From positions 13,765,902 through 13,829,901 of the forward strand of contig NC_054756.1 in the NCBI RefSeq assembly GCF_018143015.1: a stretch of 64,000 nucleotides of DNA, written 5' to 3'. Origin of the DNA: Lytechinus variegatus. Taxonomy: Eukaryota; Echinodermata; Echinoidea; Temnopleuroida; Toxopneustidae. Below, piece after piece: positions 33,701-61,859 of the stretch (positions are counted from its first letter, which is position 1; each line of letters begins with the position of its first letter). Position numbers and translations under genes: made by a program. The notes under the pieces were generated by a model. The model had not been told where the DNA came from and ran no database searches. It saw nothing but the letters and a program-made list of their open reading frames with translations.

Positions 33701-34610
33701 TGGAAGCCCATAGAGATACCAGATGATACACCATGAAAAATATTAATAATAATAATCTCCTAGTCTTACATTCAAATTAATACATTATAAAAAATTATAT
33801 TCAACTTATCTACTCGGGTATAGTTCAAGGTTCTTAAACAAAAATACTGTATAACATATCAACACCAATAAAACTGACCAATTAAGCTTTCAGGAAATTC
33901 TCTTTCATTTTGGGTTTGATCTTGTCAGTGATTTCTTATACCATTCTACGTGTATTTTCATTGTTCATTTGTTTTTATCAGACTTGCAATAATCACTATG
34001 GTAAAGTGGAATAGTAATGGTATTATTTTATTATTATCATTTGTAATATTTATGTGACTAACGGGACATTGCAAGAAACCCGAAATTGATCGCAAGTCAA
34101 TTTTTGGTCCAAAAATTAATTGAAAGTCCTGCATTCATTGCAATTGAATGATAGTCTGCTTCTTACATTTACAAATAGTAAAGTGGAATATTATCATAAT
34201 CATCATTTTATTATCATTATTAATATTTATGTGACTAATGGGGCATTGCAAGAAAATTCAAACTAATTAATAAAACTAACTATATTCATTAAATTAACTA
34301 ATTAATTAAACTAACAAACTAATTACAGTAATTTAATTCAATTAGCTAATTAAACTAAACAATCAACAAATATAAATTAATTTGTTTTAGTTAAAACTAA
34401 TCTATTTTGAAAATGAAATTTGCAATTGACAGATATATTCTTGCCCACCATCTTAGTCTTGGATAATTTTTACGCACCAATAATAAAATCACACCTACTG
34501 GGGGTTATATAAACATAATCATTCTTGATCACTGGTTCAAAGCATTTAGTTTAGTCAACATACAGTCATCATAGGGGCAATCCCATACCCTAACGGGAGA
34601 CACATATGCT
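33701..34610. other. AT-rich intergenic sequence
   Basis: No gene. A duplicated phrase 'ATTTATGTGACTAACGGGAC...TTGCAAGAAA' (34049) and 'ATTTATGTGACTAATGGGGC...TTGCAAGAAA' (34229) shows a local duplication of about 180 bp. 34250-34400 is a run of AACTAATTAA-like words. Confidence 0.5.
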
Positions 34611-34612
34611 CA

Positions 34613-34770
34613 GGGGACCGTTTCATCAACATTTTTGTCTGACAAGTTGTCAGATCTGACATCTTTCCTTGATTCTGATTGGCTGAGAGGCATTGTTACT
34701 ATAGTAACTGTCGGATAAAATGGGACTTGTCGGATAAAACGTCCGACAAGTCCTTTCATGAAACGCTCCC
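34613..34770. mobile_element. MITE, ends GGG(A)CCGTTTCATCAA / GGAGCGTTTCATGA, copy 1
   Basis: The left GGGGACCGTTTCATCAACAT and right (inverted) GGGAGCGTTTCATGAAAGGA flank 158 bp with inner ACAAGTTGTCAGATCTGACA and a CGGATAAAATGGGACTTGTC segment. The copy at 45281-45438 shares GGGAGCGTTTCATGATGGGA, CCAATCAAATT-type centre and GTTGTCAGATCTG, in the opposite orientation. Confidence 0.65.
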
Positions 34771-34779
34771 AGGACTGCA

Positions 34780-34960
34780 ACAATTGCTCCGGGCTTTATA
34801 TATACGGTAAGGGTAGCAATAGGGTTTTATGATAGGCTTAGGGTTACTTTTAGGATAGGATATAATGTTAAATCCAGGAATGAAGTTGGCTATTCCTTTA
34901 GTGTGGAATTTACAGCAGAGCAATTGTCGCCAGAGAAAATGTCATGGAACCAAATAATCA
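34780..34960 (+). repeat. Dispersed element, uninterrupted relative of 29178-29515
   Basis: See the copy at 29178: shared CAATTGCTCCGGG, GGGTAGCAATAGGGTTTTAT, ATAATGTTAAATCCA, GTGGAATTTACAGC and TGTCATGGAACC in the same order and strand. Confidence 0.6.
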
Positions 34961-35166
34961 ACCTCTTTGTATGTCAAACCTACATTTTTTTGTTCATCTT
35001 TACTTCACTATTTGTTCAGCTAAAGCCAATATTGTACAACTATTCCTATGAAAAAAGAGACAAATCATTCCTATCAGGCAGGTCCAAGTTTTAACAGAAT
35101 TTCCCCAAAGCAGGCCTACCAACCAGGTGGGTGTTTCATAAAGCTGTTCGTAAGTCAAGAGCGACT

Positions 35167-35850
35167 TTAAAGAGAAATACCAGTAGTTGCAGTAAACACT
35201 GATTTCATGAGAAAGTCTGTAAAACCAGGCTTAATTGTCACTATATCATCGAGGATCTAGATCTGGTACAGTTACATAAACTGAACTTTGTGAAATCTTG
35301 AAGTCTACGCTGAAAAACGTTCACACTGAAGATCACCAACACAGATAGGCACACGTGGGACAGTTGCTGATGTGGTTTACGGTACACCATGTGGAGTGTT
35401 ATAGAAGCAGTGGATAGAAGAAGAGCAGGAAGTGGATAGGCGAGAAAGTGGAGATTTGAGAATAGAGTATTCTTTCTTGAGAATAGTCCTGAAAAGGACT
35501 GTAAACCAGAAGGAATGTTGAGTGAGAACAGCTTGAGTAGTAGAGCTGATGAGGAGATGCTGGCTTGCGTCGGCGAGTAGAGATGATTAGTAGAGAGACT
35601 CGACGTTTCGGACAGGTTGACTGTCCGTCTTCAGGAGTGGGACAGTGTATAATTATTGCTGGAATAAAGACCCGACGGAAGTGACCGAATCCGTGCTTAT
35701 TCTGCTTATTTCTCAGCAATTACACAATTTCTTCCAGAATCCTTTGGCACATATTTTTTATTCATACAAACAGACACCTGGGTGGTCATTATATTAGATT
35801 CTGTAAAAAGTCATTTTGAGATTGTTACCAAAACTGGAATTTATCTTTAA
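35167..35850. mobile_element. TTAA-flanked insertion inside the MITE, carrying a Penelope-like segment
   Basis: Bounded by TTAA on both sides, with inverted ends AGAGAAATACCAGT and AGATAAATTCCAGT (the latter read from the right). The interior (about 35390-35715) read on the minus strand gives PEDGQSTCPKRRVS, a phrase I associate with the ends of Penelope-like and related retroelements, and a hammerhead-like fold. So the insertion is itself composite. Assignment to a superfamily is inference. Confidence 0.6.
35598..35640 (-). ncRNA. Hammerhead-ribozyme-like fold (candidate)
   Basis: On the minus strand, in order: ACTC, then CTGAAGA (fits the CUGANGA core), then GGACAG-TCAAC-CTGTCC (a 6-bp stem, 7 bp if the C before it pairs with the G after it), then GAAA, C, GTC, then GAGT, which pairs with ACTC. 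This is the order of a minimal type I hammerhead with a vestigial stem III and cleavage after GTC. One extra C separates CTGAAGA from the stem, which departs from the canonical core, so activity is uncertain. Penelope-like elements are known to carry minimal hammerheads. Confidence 0.4.
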
Positions 35851-35989
35851 GAACGACTGGTGATCATTGTTTGCGTGCTAAATGATCACCAATGAACGTT
35901 TAATGGGGAATGTCATTTACCACAAGAAAGGATCACCAGTTGTTCTTAAAATTGCTCTTAAATTACGAAGTTTTATGAAACGGCCCCCT

Positions 35990-36950
35990 GTAAACATACA
36001 AAATAAGAGTGGTTCATTAAAAAAAGACAAGAGTCAGAGAATATTTCCCATAGATGACTGCACAAAATATCTGGACAAAAAAGGAGTTTTCTAATACCTA
36101 CGTGATATACTGTACTAGTATATCAAACTTTCAACAACAAAAAAAAGGAGTAACTCCTTTTAAAAAGTAGCTTGCAGGCCTGCAAAAGTACTAGTTGAAT
36201 ACGTTGTGACATTTCATTGCTTGTGATGGTATGCTAACTATTACACCAATTGCCCATCATCATAATACCATGCATTGATGGATATTTACCTAATAGGTGG
36301 GGTAAAATATGATGAATTATCATCTATATAGTGTTCTAGCGATGCATTAAAAACACATATTTTGATCTGCATCGATTGCCTGTGCAGAATCCCTAAAAGG
36401 TCCGAAATTCGACGAATATCCCATAGACTCCTGTACAAAATTTGCTATTGAATATGAGAGCTTGTTTAACAGGCGCGTGCGCGAATGCATGAAATATATA
36501 ACACGTACAACAATGAAAGCAATGCGATGCACAGCATAGAGCACAACTACGCTCCATGACGTCATAATGAACTACATGCAAGTCGCATGTCAACGACCAA
36601 AATATAAGTGATAATGGCAAAATGTGATTAGTACTATGACTTTCAAAATCAAATTTCTCCCTCTTTTTCTTGGGGGGATGGGATAGATGGTAATAATTAT
36701 AGTACAAGAAATATTCTACTCGTTAGGGCCAATATTCCACTCATCTGCGATTTGTGGAATATTTTGCCGAACTTTTGGAATATTTCTTGTATTCCATTCA
36801 GAGACATCCAATACAATATAACTATTATACTGCATTATGTATTTTTCAAATTGCCTGATACCTGTACAATATATTTCCGCTGCGTTGACGAAGAAATATC
36901 CTAAAAACAAATAACCCAAAACTGAAATTCAGTGTTACTTCCTGGCATCT
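35990..36950. other. Intergenic sequence, nothing certain
   Basis: No gene. 36700-36800 contains TATTCCAC/GTGGAATATT words in both orientations (AGAAATATTCTAC, CCAATATTCCACTC, TTGTGGAATATTTTGCC, TTTGGAATATTTCTTG), probably an old palindromic element. Confidence 0.4.
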
Positions 36951-36953
36951 TCA

Positions 36954-37119
36954 GGTGGGTGTTTCATAAAGCTGTGCGTAAAGTTACGCACAACTTTACG
37001 CACGACTGGATCATGTTCTTAGGTCATATATCAATTATACAGGGATATCATTAAGAAAGGGTCACCTGTCGTGCATAAAGTCATTCGTATCTTACGAACA
37101 GATTTATGAAACACCCACC
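36954..37119. mobile_element. GGTGGGTGTTTCATAAAGCTG MITE, copy A
   Basis: Palindromic, ends GGTGGGTGTTTCATAAAGCT and ATTTATGAAACACCCACC; arms continue with GTGCGTAAAGTTACGCACAA. It abuts copy B with one base between them. Confidence 0.85.
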
Positions 37120-37120
37120 A

Positions 37121-37293
37121 GGTAGGTGTTTCATAAAGCTGTTCGTAAGATAAGAGCGACTTTAAGAACGACTGGTGATCATTTCTTATGCGCTAAACCT
37201 TCGCCAATGTATATAACATTTACCACAAGAAAGGATCACCAGTCGTTCTTAAAGTCGCTCTTAACTTACGAACAGCTTTATGAAACACCCACC
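37121..37293. mobile_element. GGTGGGTGTTTCATAAAGCTG MITE, copy B
   Basis: Palindromic, with arms GAGCGACTTTAAGAACGACT and AGTCGTTCTTAAAGTCGCTC perfectly complementary and GATCA inwards; ends AGCTTTATGAAACACCCACC. It retains the TTAA site (in CTTTAAGAACG) that was used for insertion in the split copy. Confidence 0.85.
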
Positions 37294-38520
37294 AGGTTTG
37301 ATTTAAGACAAAAATCAGACAACAATACAGCAAGCCTTAACTCGGCACCAAGGAATGACTACGCACTTCCTAAAACGAGGACAAAATGATCATATGCGAA
37401 TGCGCAGCCACATAATGACACAAAATAATCCTGAAAAATAAACGTGAATATTGAAACTTCCTATTTGTATTGAATTATTGTGTGATTGTCATTTTCACAT
37501 TGCACGGAATCTTCATTCTCCCAAAATTTCACAACAGTGATCTGGATATTATAGAATTCAGTAATTTCCTTGAAAGTGAAAACACTAACCATGTACCTAG
37601 AGCATAATTACTTTTAACTATACATGTAATTACAGACATAATAATCGTATGAAGTTAATTTCTATAGTTCTCTAAAAAAAAAATTTATACTGTATGAATT
37701 TTTACCTAAATGATCCCTCTCGTAATAGGCTATACATCACATTTTTTTAAAAAGTGATAATAAACGAGTTTTATTCAGAACTAGATATACACATACATGT
37801 AACTGACAAATGAAAGAACTGTATTTTCCATTATTGATTATCAATATAATAAACTAAATAAAGCCATGCCACAGATTGTCATGATTAAATCACTGCTTCT
37901 TTACGTAACGACCGATCCTTATGAAGGTCTTCCCAAAGCGATTACATTATTTTTTGTGGCAAAAGTATGTCATAGAAGTTTTTTAACACATCTGCGGCTG
38001 CCTAATGTTACAAAAAATTGTAGCACTTTACAACAGTTACAACTCCTGATATCAAATCATGATTTTCTACAGGTGTACATGGATAATTAAAAGCAAATAA
38101 TACAAGCCATAATTCTGCCTTGGTGTAGCTCTGTACTGAATGTTTGGAATACAGAAAATGTCACAATTTTGTTTACATTGCATGTTTTGTATGCTTTACT
38201 GTCATTTTCCCAGGCTCTAAACTGTGAGGAAAACCATCCTTGTTACTATTCCCAGACAGTCGAGAGTGAACTGAGATCCAGTTGCGCATTTAAGAGTTTT
38301 GCATCACGATTGGCTTTTCTGACTTAGCACACAAATTCAGACCAGGCTAATGATATCTTGTAATTGATGTTTACGGATTGAGAATTGCACATTTGAGACA
38401 TTTCTTTTTATATATACAAAACACATAGGAGGAAGCCCAAAAGATAATGAAATTTCAAACTAGACAATACCACACTGACCTACGTGTAATCCTCTACATA
38501 AGGATGCCAGTCAGTTTTAC
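37294..38520. other. Intergenic sequence, nothing recognised
   Basis: AT-rich. A 74-residue frame at 37866-38090 has no supporting features. No RNA gene was seen. Confidence 0.45.
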
Positions 38521-38526
38521 TAACCA

Positions 38527-39163
38527 GGGTCCCGTAACACAAATGTTTGCGATTAATCGCTAAATGAAATGCAGAGATGCCAAGTTCAAAGACCAGCTAT
38601 GCGTGAGAATTTCTGCGAATCTGAGTGAGATCACAGACATTGTGTACAATGTATATGGGGATAGGCTGTGATAGTTGCGTGAGACAGAGATTTGAGGGGA
38701 TGAACACGAGTCCAAAATGCTTGAGTCTCACGCATAATGCGTGAGACTTGGTAGCTCTGGAAATGGCCTATCAAGATCATCATTGCATGCCCGATTAGCT
38801 CAGTAGACTGACTGGGAACCTATTCCATATTAGCGATTAATCGCTAACCTTCGTGTTACGGGCCCAGGGTCCCATAACACAAATGTTTGCGATTAATCGC
38901 TAAATGAAATGGCCTATCAAGATCATCATTGCATGCCCAATTAGCTCAGTAGACTGACGGGGAACCAATTTCATATTAGCGATTAATCGCTAACCTTCGT
39001 GTTACGGGCCCAGGGTCCCATAACACAAATGTTTGCGATTAATCGCTAAATGAAATGGCCTATCAAGATCATCATTGCATGCCCGATTAGCTCAGTAGAC
39101 TGACTGGGAACCTATTCCATATTAGCGATTAATCGCTAACCTTCGTGTTACGGGCCCAGGGTC
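38527..39163. repeat. Tandem array of a palindromic MITE, period 146 bp
   Basis: Each unit runs from GGGTCCCATAACACAAATGT with TTTGCGATTAATCGCTAAAT to ATTAGCGATTAATCGCTAAC and CTTCGTGTTACGGGCCC, so the unit is itself an inverted repeat. Junction GGCCCAGGGT recurs at 38861, 39007 and 39153, exactly 146 bp apart. The middle of each unit has CCCGATTAGCTCAGTAGACTGA, which looks like a tRNA A-box region. The first unit is split by the element at 38572-38759. Confidence 0.85.
38572..38759. mobile_element. CAGAG-ended MITE with 6-bp target duplication, copy 1
   Basis: Inserted in the first 146-bp unit. Ends CAGAGATGCCAAGT and ACTTGGTAGCTCTG are inverted with two mismatches. GAAATG flanks both sides (38566-38571, 38760-38765), and the intact neighbouring units have a single GAAATG at that place, proving insertion. 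The interior has GCGTGAGA and TCTCACGC words in both orientations. Confidence 0.9.
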
Positions 39164-39285
39164 CCATAACACAAAGGTTAGCCATTGATTTCAACGCTTG
39201 ATTTTCATGATTGATTGTACGTTGTAGTCGGTGCAATCGATCATTCAAAATACGTTCTATGATGATTGCTAAGCTTTGTGCTACA
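39164..39285. mobile_element. Diverged relative of the 146-bp palindromic MITE
   Basis: Begins GGGTCCCATAACACAAAGGT and ends TTTGTGCTACAGGCCC, with GTTAGC/GCTAAG inner arms. The centre differs fully from the 146-bp units, so it is a related subfamily sitting directly after the array. Confidence 0.7.
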
Positions 39286-39319
39286 GGCCCCTGAACTAAA
39301 TAGAAGCTTACAAATAATG

Positions 39320-39525
39320 CAGAGCTGCCAACCTGAACAAGAACATTTCAGTATTTTCAAGGCTGAAAATCAGTATTTTGGTGAGGAAATTAGTATTTTC
39401 ACAGGAATACCATAGGACAACACATAAACTGAAACTTAAGAAATAAGTATTTTGCACGAAACCATCAGTATTCTTCTCTATTTTCAGGACTAAATACGGA
39501 AAATCAGTACTACTTGGCAGCTCTC
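39320..39525. mobile_element. CAGAG-ended MITE with 6-bp target duplication, copy 2
   Basis: Ends CAGAGCTGCCAACC and CTTGGCAGCTCT; flanks ATAATG at 39314-39319 and 39526-39531. Interior words CAGTATTTTC and GAAAATCAGTATT recur. A lone end (CAGAGCTGCCAACA) lies at 44907-44920. Confidence 0.85.
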
Positions 39526-39531
39526 ATAATG

Positions 39532-40605
39532 CCTCGTATATTCTGTTTAAAAAAACACCTTTGAAAAGCCTAAAATGAAAAGTTGTCAGGGCCTAAAATT
39601 AGGCATATGCCTGAAGACTGACATCTCTGCATATATATAGCTCCCCTTGGACAAGACTTCTAACTACACAACTTCTCCATAGCACATCATACAAAAAGAG
39701 GAAGACTTTCCCAAAGACAGCATTCTCAAAGGACAACTTTACCAAAAGACAGCCTCCCCTTGAAGACAGCTAGGCCCGGACGACAGCTCACCTGAAAGCT
39801 TTGAAAATTGGTCTAAGGGCGATGTCCTAGAACCCCCCCCCTCCTAATTCCATTCGAACAAGATCACTTCCCGTAATTATATCCACATCCACATATAAAT
39901 TTTGATCATAGGCCAATGCCATAAATGGCAGTTCCGTGACATGGAAGAGAAAAATTGTTCATCCACTACCCATTTTTCTTGATAGTAACTTCGCATCATG
40001 AATGCACAGGTCAAGAAAAAAACATGTTATATATGTAGACAAATCTGTCAGGATGGTCCTACATGGTTATAGAAGAGTCTGACTTACATACATATTTTAT
40101 GGAATTGTCCCTTGTGTTTTCATTTCTTGATACAATTGTATATTCATTCAAAATTACTAAACTAAATCTATATACTAATTTTTTTAAATTGCTAAATATC
40201 AACCCAGTGTGGGTGTGTGTGTGTGTGTGTATTTGAGTTTTGTCAGACGTGTATCAATCAGATATGATTATTTACGTCTGTGACCGACCTTTAGCGTCAC
40301 CATCCGAAAGACGTGACCAAGGCTCAAACCTCGAACCTCTGCATCAATTTGTAACTTCCCCACAGCATGGATTACAGGCAGACACCACAACGCCCAAATA
40401 CAATTACCTACATTTATATCCTTTTCCCCTCCAAAACTGAGTCAAAAATACTGATGAGATTAGGGTGCTTAATACACGCATAACCCATCCTCCATCCTAT
40501 TAGAAACCACCATAACATGCATCTTGATGATTGGGACTGGGAGGGGGAGATGCTCTAGGTTTATATCTTCGCACCCCTAGTCATACAAGACTGCTTCCTC
40601 TCAAT
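39532..40605. other. Intergenic sequence, simple repeats only
   Basis: A (GT)9 run at 40213-40230 and a C8 run near 39830. A 66-residue frame at 40240 has a tRNA-like 'GGCTCAAACCTCGAACCTC', perhaps an old SINE head. No gene. Confidence 0.4.
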
Positions 40606-41182
40606 TTAAAGGAAACCAAAATACAAGGAGAAAATATATCCTATCAGAAATAATAAAAGGAGAGGAGCAATCTAAAACTTATTTTATAAAAAATCTGTTA
40701 TAGAGTTATGGAAGTTTGAAAACTTTTATTGTACTTTCTATTGGGATCCTTAAAATTGGCAAACTTACTTCAAAATGCCTGATTTTGTGGACAACTCTAA
40801 ATTTGTTTTGTACACAAGTTTTCAGATTTTCCTCTTAATCTTTCAAATTGCATCATGCCTCTTCCTGAGCACAACAATATGTCATTGGAAAATATAAATC
40901 ACACCACATATGTCAAGGTCAGGAGGAGATAACGTGAAATATGTAAAATAAAGGGGAAAATCTGAAAATATGTGTACAAAACAAAAGGAGCGTTGTCCAC
41001 AAAATCAGCCATTTTGAAGCATGTTTGCCAATTTGAGGATCCCTATAGAAAGTACAAGAAGACTTTTGAAACCTCCATAACTTGCTTATTCCATAACCGA
41101 TTTTGATGAAACTTTAAATCGTTCCTCTCATTTTATTCTTTCCAATAAGATTGATTCTCTTCTTGGGTTTGGTTTCCTTTAA
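40606..41182. mobile_element. TTAA-flanked fold-back element, AGGAAACCAAA family
   Basis: Ends TTAA-AGGAAACCAAA and TTTGGTTTCCT-TTAA. Arms complementary over most of the length: CAGATTTTCC against GGAAAATCTG, TTGTACACAAG-type words near the centre, and TTGTGGACAAC against GTTGTCCACAA. Non-coding. It ends about 500 bp after the probable 3' end of GALE. Confidence 0.85.
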
Positions 41183-41686
41183 GATGAACACAAACAGAAA
41201 AAGCAAAAAAAAACCCCAACCTGGTTGGGGGTATTTCAATACTGTAGCACCGATAAGTTAGGTTATCTTAAGCACACTTGGCTTTCGAGTAGTTAACTAT
41301 TTCACCAAGTAGAAATCAATTTAATCCCATGATGACTATACGTCGTTCAATTTTGTTATGAAATAAGTATAGAATATGAGAATACAATGATTTTTCAGTG
41401 ATTTATTTGGTGCGTTACTTATGTCATGAATATTGAATACAGAAGATGAAAGATGGCATGCCATATACATGTAAGGGGTGAAATAATGTTCTTGTTATAG
41501 TCTGGAGTTATACCAGACTACCATCGATTGATCTGATCAATCTCAACTATGGAAAGCCAGCAAAGTCAACATATAAAATGCATGTCTGTTCAAAAGATTT
41601 CCTAGATATGAATGTCTATCCATTAATTCACTGATTTCTTGACAATTTGGTGTGTTCTCCTTTGTTTACAAGAGACATTTTGTGAA

Positions 41687-41692
41687 TTTATT
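41687..41692 (-). terminator. GALE: Candidate poly(A) signal of GALE
   Basis: TTTATT on the plus strand reads AATAAA on the minus strand, about 275 bases after the GALE stop codon. Another lies near 41402. Confidence 0.45.
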
Positions 41693-41965
41693 TCCCACCT
41701 AAACCTTTACATGTATACAGAGCAACAGCACAACTGAAATACCCTAGAGATTAAAAAGGGTACTAGTTACCTAACATTCTTCTTTAAGCAGCGCAATCAT
41801 TCCTTTGAATTATTCTTGTAAGATGGTTGCCTGATAAAGCAACCATGACTGTCTGTTGCTGATAAATTGCACATGCTTCTTGAAACAGAAATACAATATG
41901 GCACGATGTCCTCTCATTAACTGATACGTGGAAGCTGTTTATAAAGTACTATGAATGAAACCTAT

Positions 41966-59646
<17,681 letters not shown>

Positions 59647-60389
59647 TCAGTCTCATTTACACAATTCAATTCAATCTTTATTTCGCAAAATAGGATAAAA
59701 ATACAAAGAAACATCAAATAATGTGATTAGATAATATAATACATTGCGTGGCTTTCCATGAAGGTTATCAGAAACCTGTAAGGCTGGATCGCCAATACAC
59801 AGGGTAGTGTTGTCTGTGACAGAACTGCTTTCCACAACAGCCCTGCCTACATGTACATAACAAAATTATCATACAACTATGAAATGAATAATATTTCCAT
59901 TTATTAATAGCACAATTATGCATGTAATAAACACATGTGGAATAATCAATGAGATTTTTTTTTACCCAAATACATAAAGATCTCTTAAAGTCTGAGCAAT
60001 GAATCAATTGGTTTAAGCAAGAAAGGAAACTGATAGCAAAATGAAACATAAGAAAAAGAAAAGCATTTTTTGTGCAGAAAAGGGAATATGAAGCTCTTCC
60101 TGAACAAAAAAAAAAAATAACTAACATGTACATATATTTCTGGTAAAAAGGGCATTAAAATCACTGCATTTTTATTTTTTCTTCTATTTTGAATTGTCTC
60201 ATAGGAAAATTCATAATTTCCTTTATTTTGATTATCAAATCCTGATAAATGAGCATTTACTAGTAATGGGCAACTGTTCCTTTGATTCAAACCACCAATG
60301 AATTCAAATGTCCCACTGGTTGCACAATTACATAAACCAGTTAGATACAATTTCCAAAAAATCTCAAGAATATCCTAACAATTTATCGT

Positions 60390-60996
60390 TTAAAGGTCAA
60401 GTCCACCCCAGAAAATTGTTGATTTCAATCGATAGAGAAAAATCACACATACATAACGCTGCAAATTTCATCGAAATCGGATGTAAAATAAGAAAGTTAT
60501 ATTTTTAAGTTTCACTTATTTTTCACAAAACAGTTAAATGCACAACTCAGAGATATGCAAATGAGAGAGTCGATGATGTCCATCACTCACTATTTCTTTT
60601 GTTTTTATTGTTTGAATAATACAATATTTCTATTTTTACAGAATTGACATTAAGGACCAACTTGACTTAAGTTAACCATAAACTGTTAAAATAATGGTAA
60701 TTCCACATGTTCATGGAGAAATAAAACTTTGTTTCACTTGACGAGGAGAAAATTAGAATATTTCATATTTCATAATAAAATACAAAAAGAAATAGTGAGT
60801 GGGTGACGTCATAGTCGCCTTATTTGCATATCAGTCAGGATGTACATATAACTGTTTTGTGAAACTAAGCGAAGTTTTAAGACGTCATAACTTTCTTATT
60901 TTACATCCGATTTTGATGAAATTTTCAGTGTTTTGCGTGTTGGATTTATTTCCTTTTTTTTAATCAACTTTTTGTTGGGATGGACTTGTCCTTTAA
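60390..60996. mobile_element. TTAA fold-back element, copy 4
   Basis: TTAA-AGGTCAAGTCCACCCCAG to GGATGGACTTGTCCT-TTAA, with the same internal landmarks as copies 1-3 (ATATGCAAATGAGAGAGTCG, GAAATAGTGAGTGGGTGACG). In the 5' untranslated-leader intron of GALE. Confidence 0.9.
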
Positions 60997-61029
60997 TCAA
61001 TGGAGCTTCTGTCTAAAGCCCACCAAAAT

Positions 61030-61305
61030 AACTATCCTGAAATAAATCTGGAAGATTTAAATGTCTTCATTTCAAAACCATAAAATTTTTAGATGTCACT
61101 TTTGATCATCATCTCACATGGCACAGCCATATTGAGGATGAAATGAAAAGGTGCGAAAAAACACCTCAATATTCTCAGAAGTATTAATACTGGAACTACA
61201 TTTGGAAGCTCGTCCAAATGTATTCTTATTGCTCATAGGGCAATTACAAGATCATTAATGGATTATGGTTGTGAGGCATATGATACTACACATCCCCAAC
61301 TCGTA
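61030..61305 (+). mobile_element. LINE reverse-transcriptase fragment (broken)
   Basis: Reading frames with shifts give LDVTFDHHLTWHSHIED, then LNILRSINTGTTFGSS and AHRAITRSLMDYGCEAYD, the segment that lies between the RT palm and the C-terminus in jockey/CR1-like LINEs. A shift occurs in the A-run near 61160. It belongs upstream of the part seen at 1970-2476 in a full element. It is directly followed by the MITE at 61308. Confidence 0.75.
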
Positions 61306-61307
61306 TG

Positions 61308-61772
61308 ATGGTGGGCCCTAAGTCTGCGCACCTAAAAATTTGAGTTAAGATTTAACATGAATTTCTTCTTATTTCACAAAATATTTTGGTTAATAGTGTT
61401 CCTTACATTATCAAGAGTAAGTGTACCAAATTTCTCATTAAAAAATGAAAGAAAATATAAGATTTTCTTGAAAAAACCTCGGGCAGTCATTTTCAGATTG
61501 AAAAAAAAATGGTACCCCATGTCTGCGCACTCATTCACTTTGCACATGATTCAGAGATTTTGATGACAAAGGCTGCATTTTGAGGCCGTCACATGAAATG
61601 CCCTGAATTCATTATTTTTCCACCATTTTGAGTCGGATTTTTTAATGAATACCTGCCTATGTATTGCATGTGTAAAGTTCATGCCCGTTGCGTATCTTCT
61701 TTTACTAGAATCGCGCAGATACGCGGGTGCGCAGACTTGGGAGACCGCGCAGACATGAGGGAACTGACCATA
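61308..61772. mobile_element. MITE with ends TGGTGGGCCCTAAGTCTGCG, copy 2
   Basis: Same family and orientation as 22867-23311. Right end GCGCAGACATGAGGGAACTGACCA. The internal ACCCCATGTCTGCGCACTCA is kept. Confidence 0.75.
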
Positions 61773-61859
61773 CACCTATCGAGGTACATAACATGCACAT
61801 GAATGGGACGCAATCCCTGGCTCTGTGGAGGGTAAGCATACGTTTAGTATTAATGATTT

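Larger units (their letters stand above)
35126..35989. mobile_element. GGTGGGTGTTTCATAAAGCTG MITE, copy split by a TTAA element
   Basis: The left end GGTGGGTGTTTCATAAAGCT with GTTCGTAAGTCAAGAGCGAC reaches TTAA at 35167-35170. The MITE resumes after TTAA at 35847-35850 with GAACGACTGGTGATCA and ends in TTACGAAGTTTTATGAAAC at about 35981. Without the insert this copy has the same length class as the two intact copies at 36954 and 37121. Confidence 0.8.

Noticed and set aside
35399..35719. 106-residue minus-strand frame as a gene
   Set aside because: Lies inside the nested TTAA insertion and ends in repeat-derived sequence; treated as retroelement remnant.
38790..38815. tRNA gene fragment (GATTAGCTCAGTAGACTGA)
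   Set aside because: Only an A-box-like word inside a palindromic repeat unit; no B box or cloverleaf.
38527..39163. CRISPR-like array
   Set aside because: Units are 146-bp identical copies without unique spacers, in animal DNA.
59768..60350. Two 121-residue minus-strand frames
   Set aside because: In the GALE leader intron, low-complexity, no splice or domain support.
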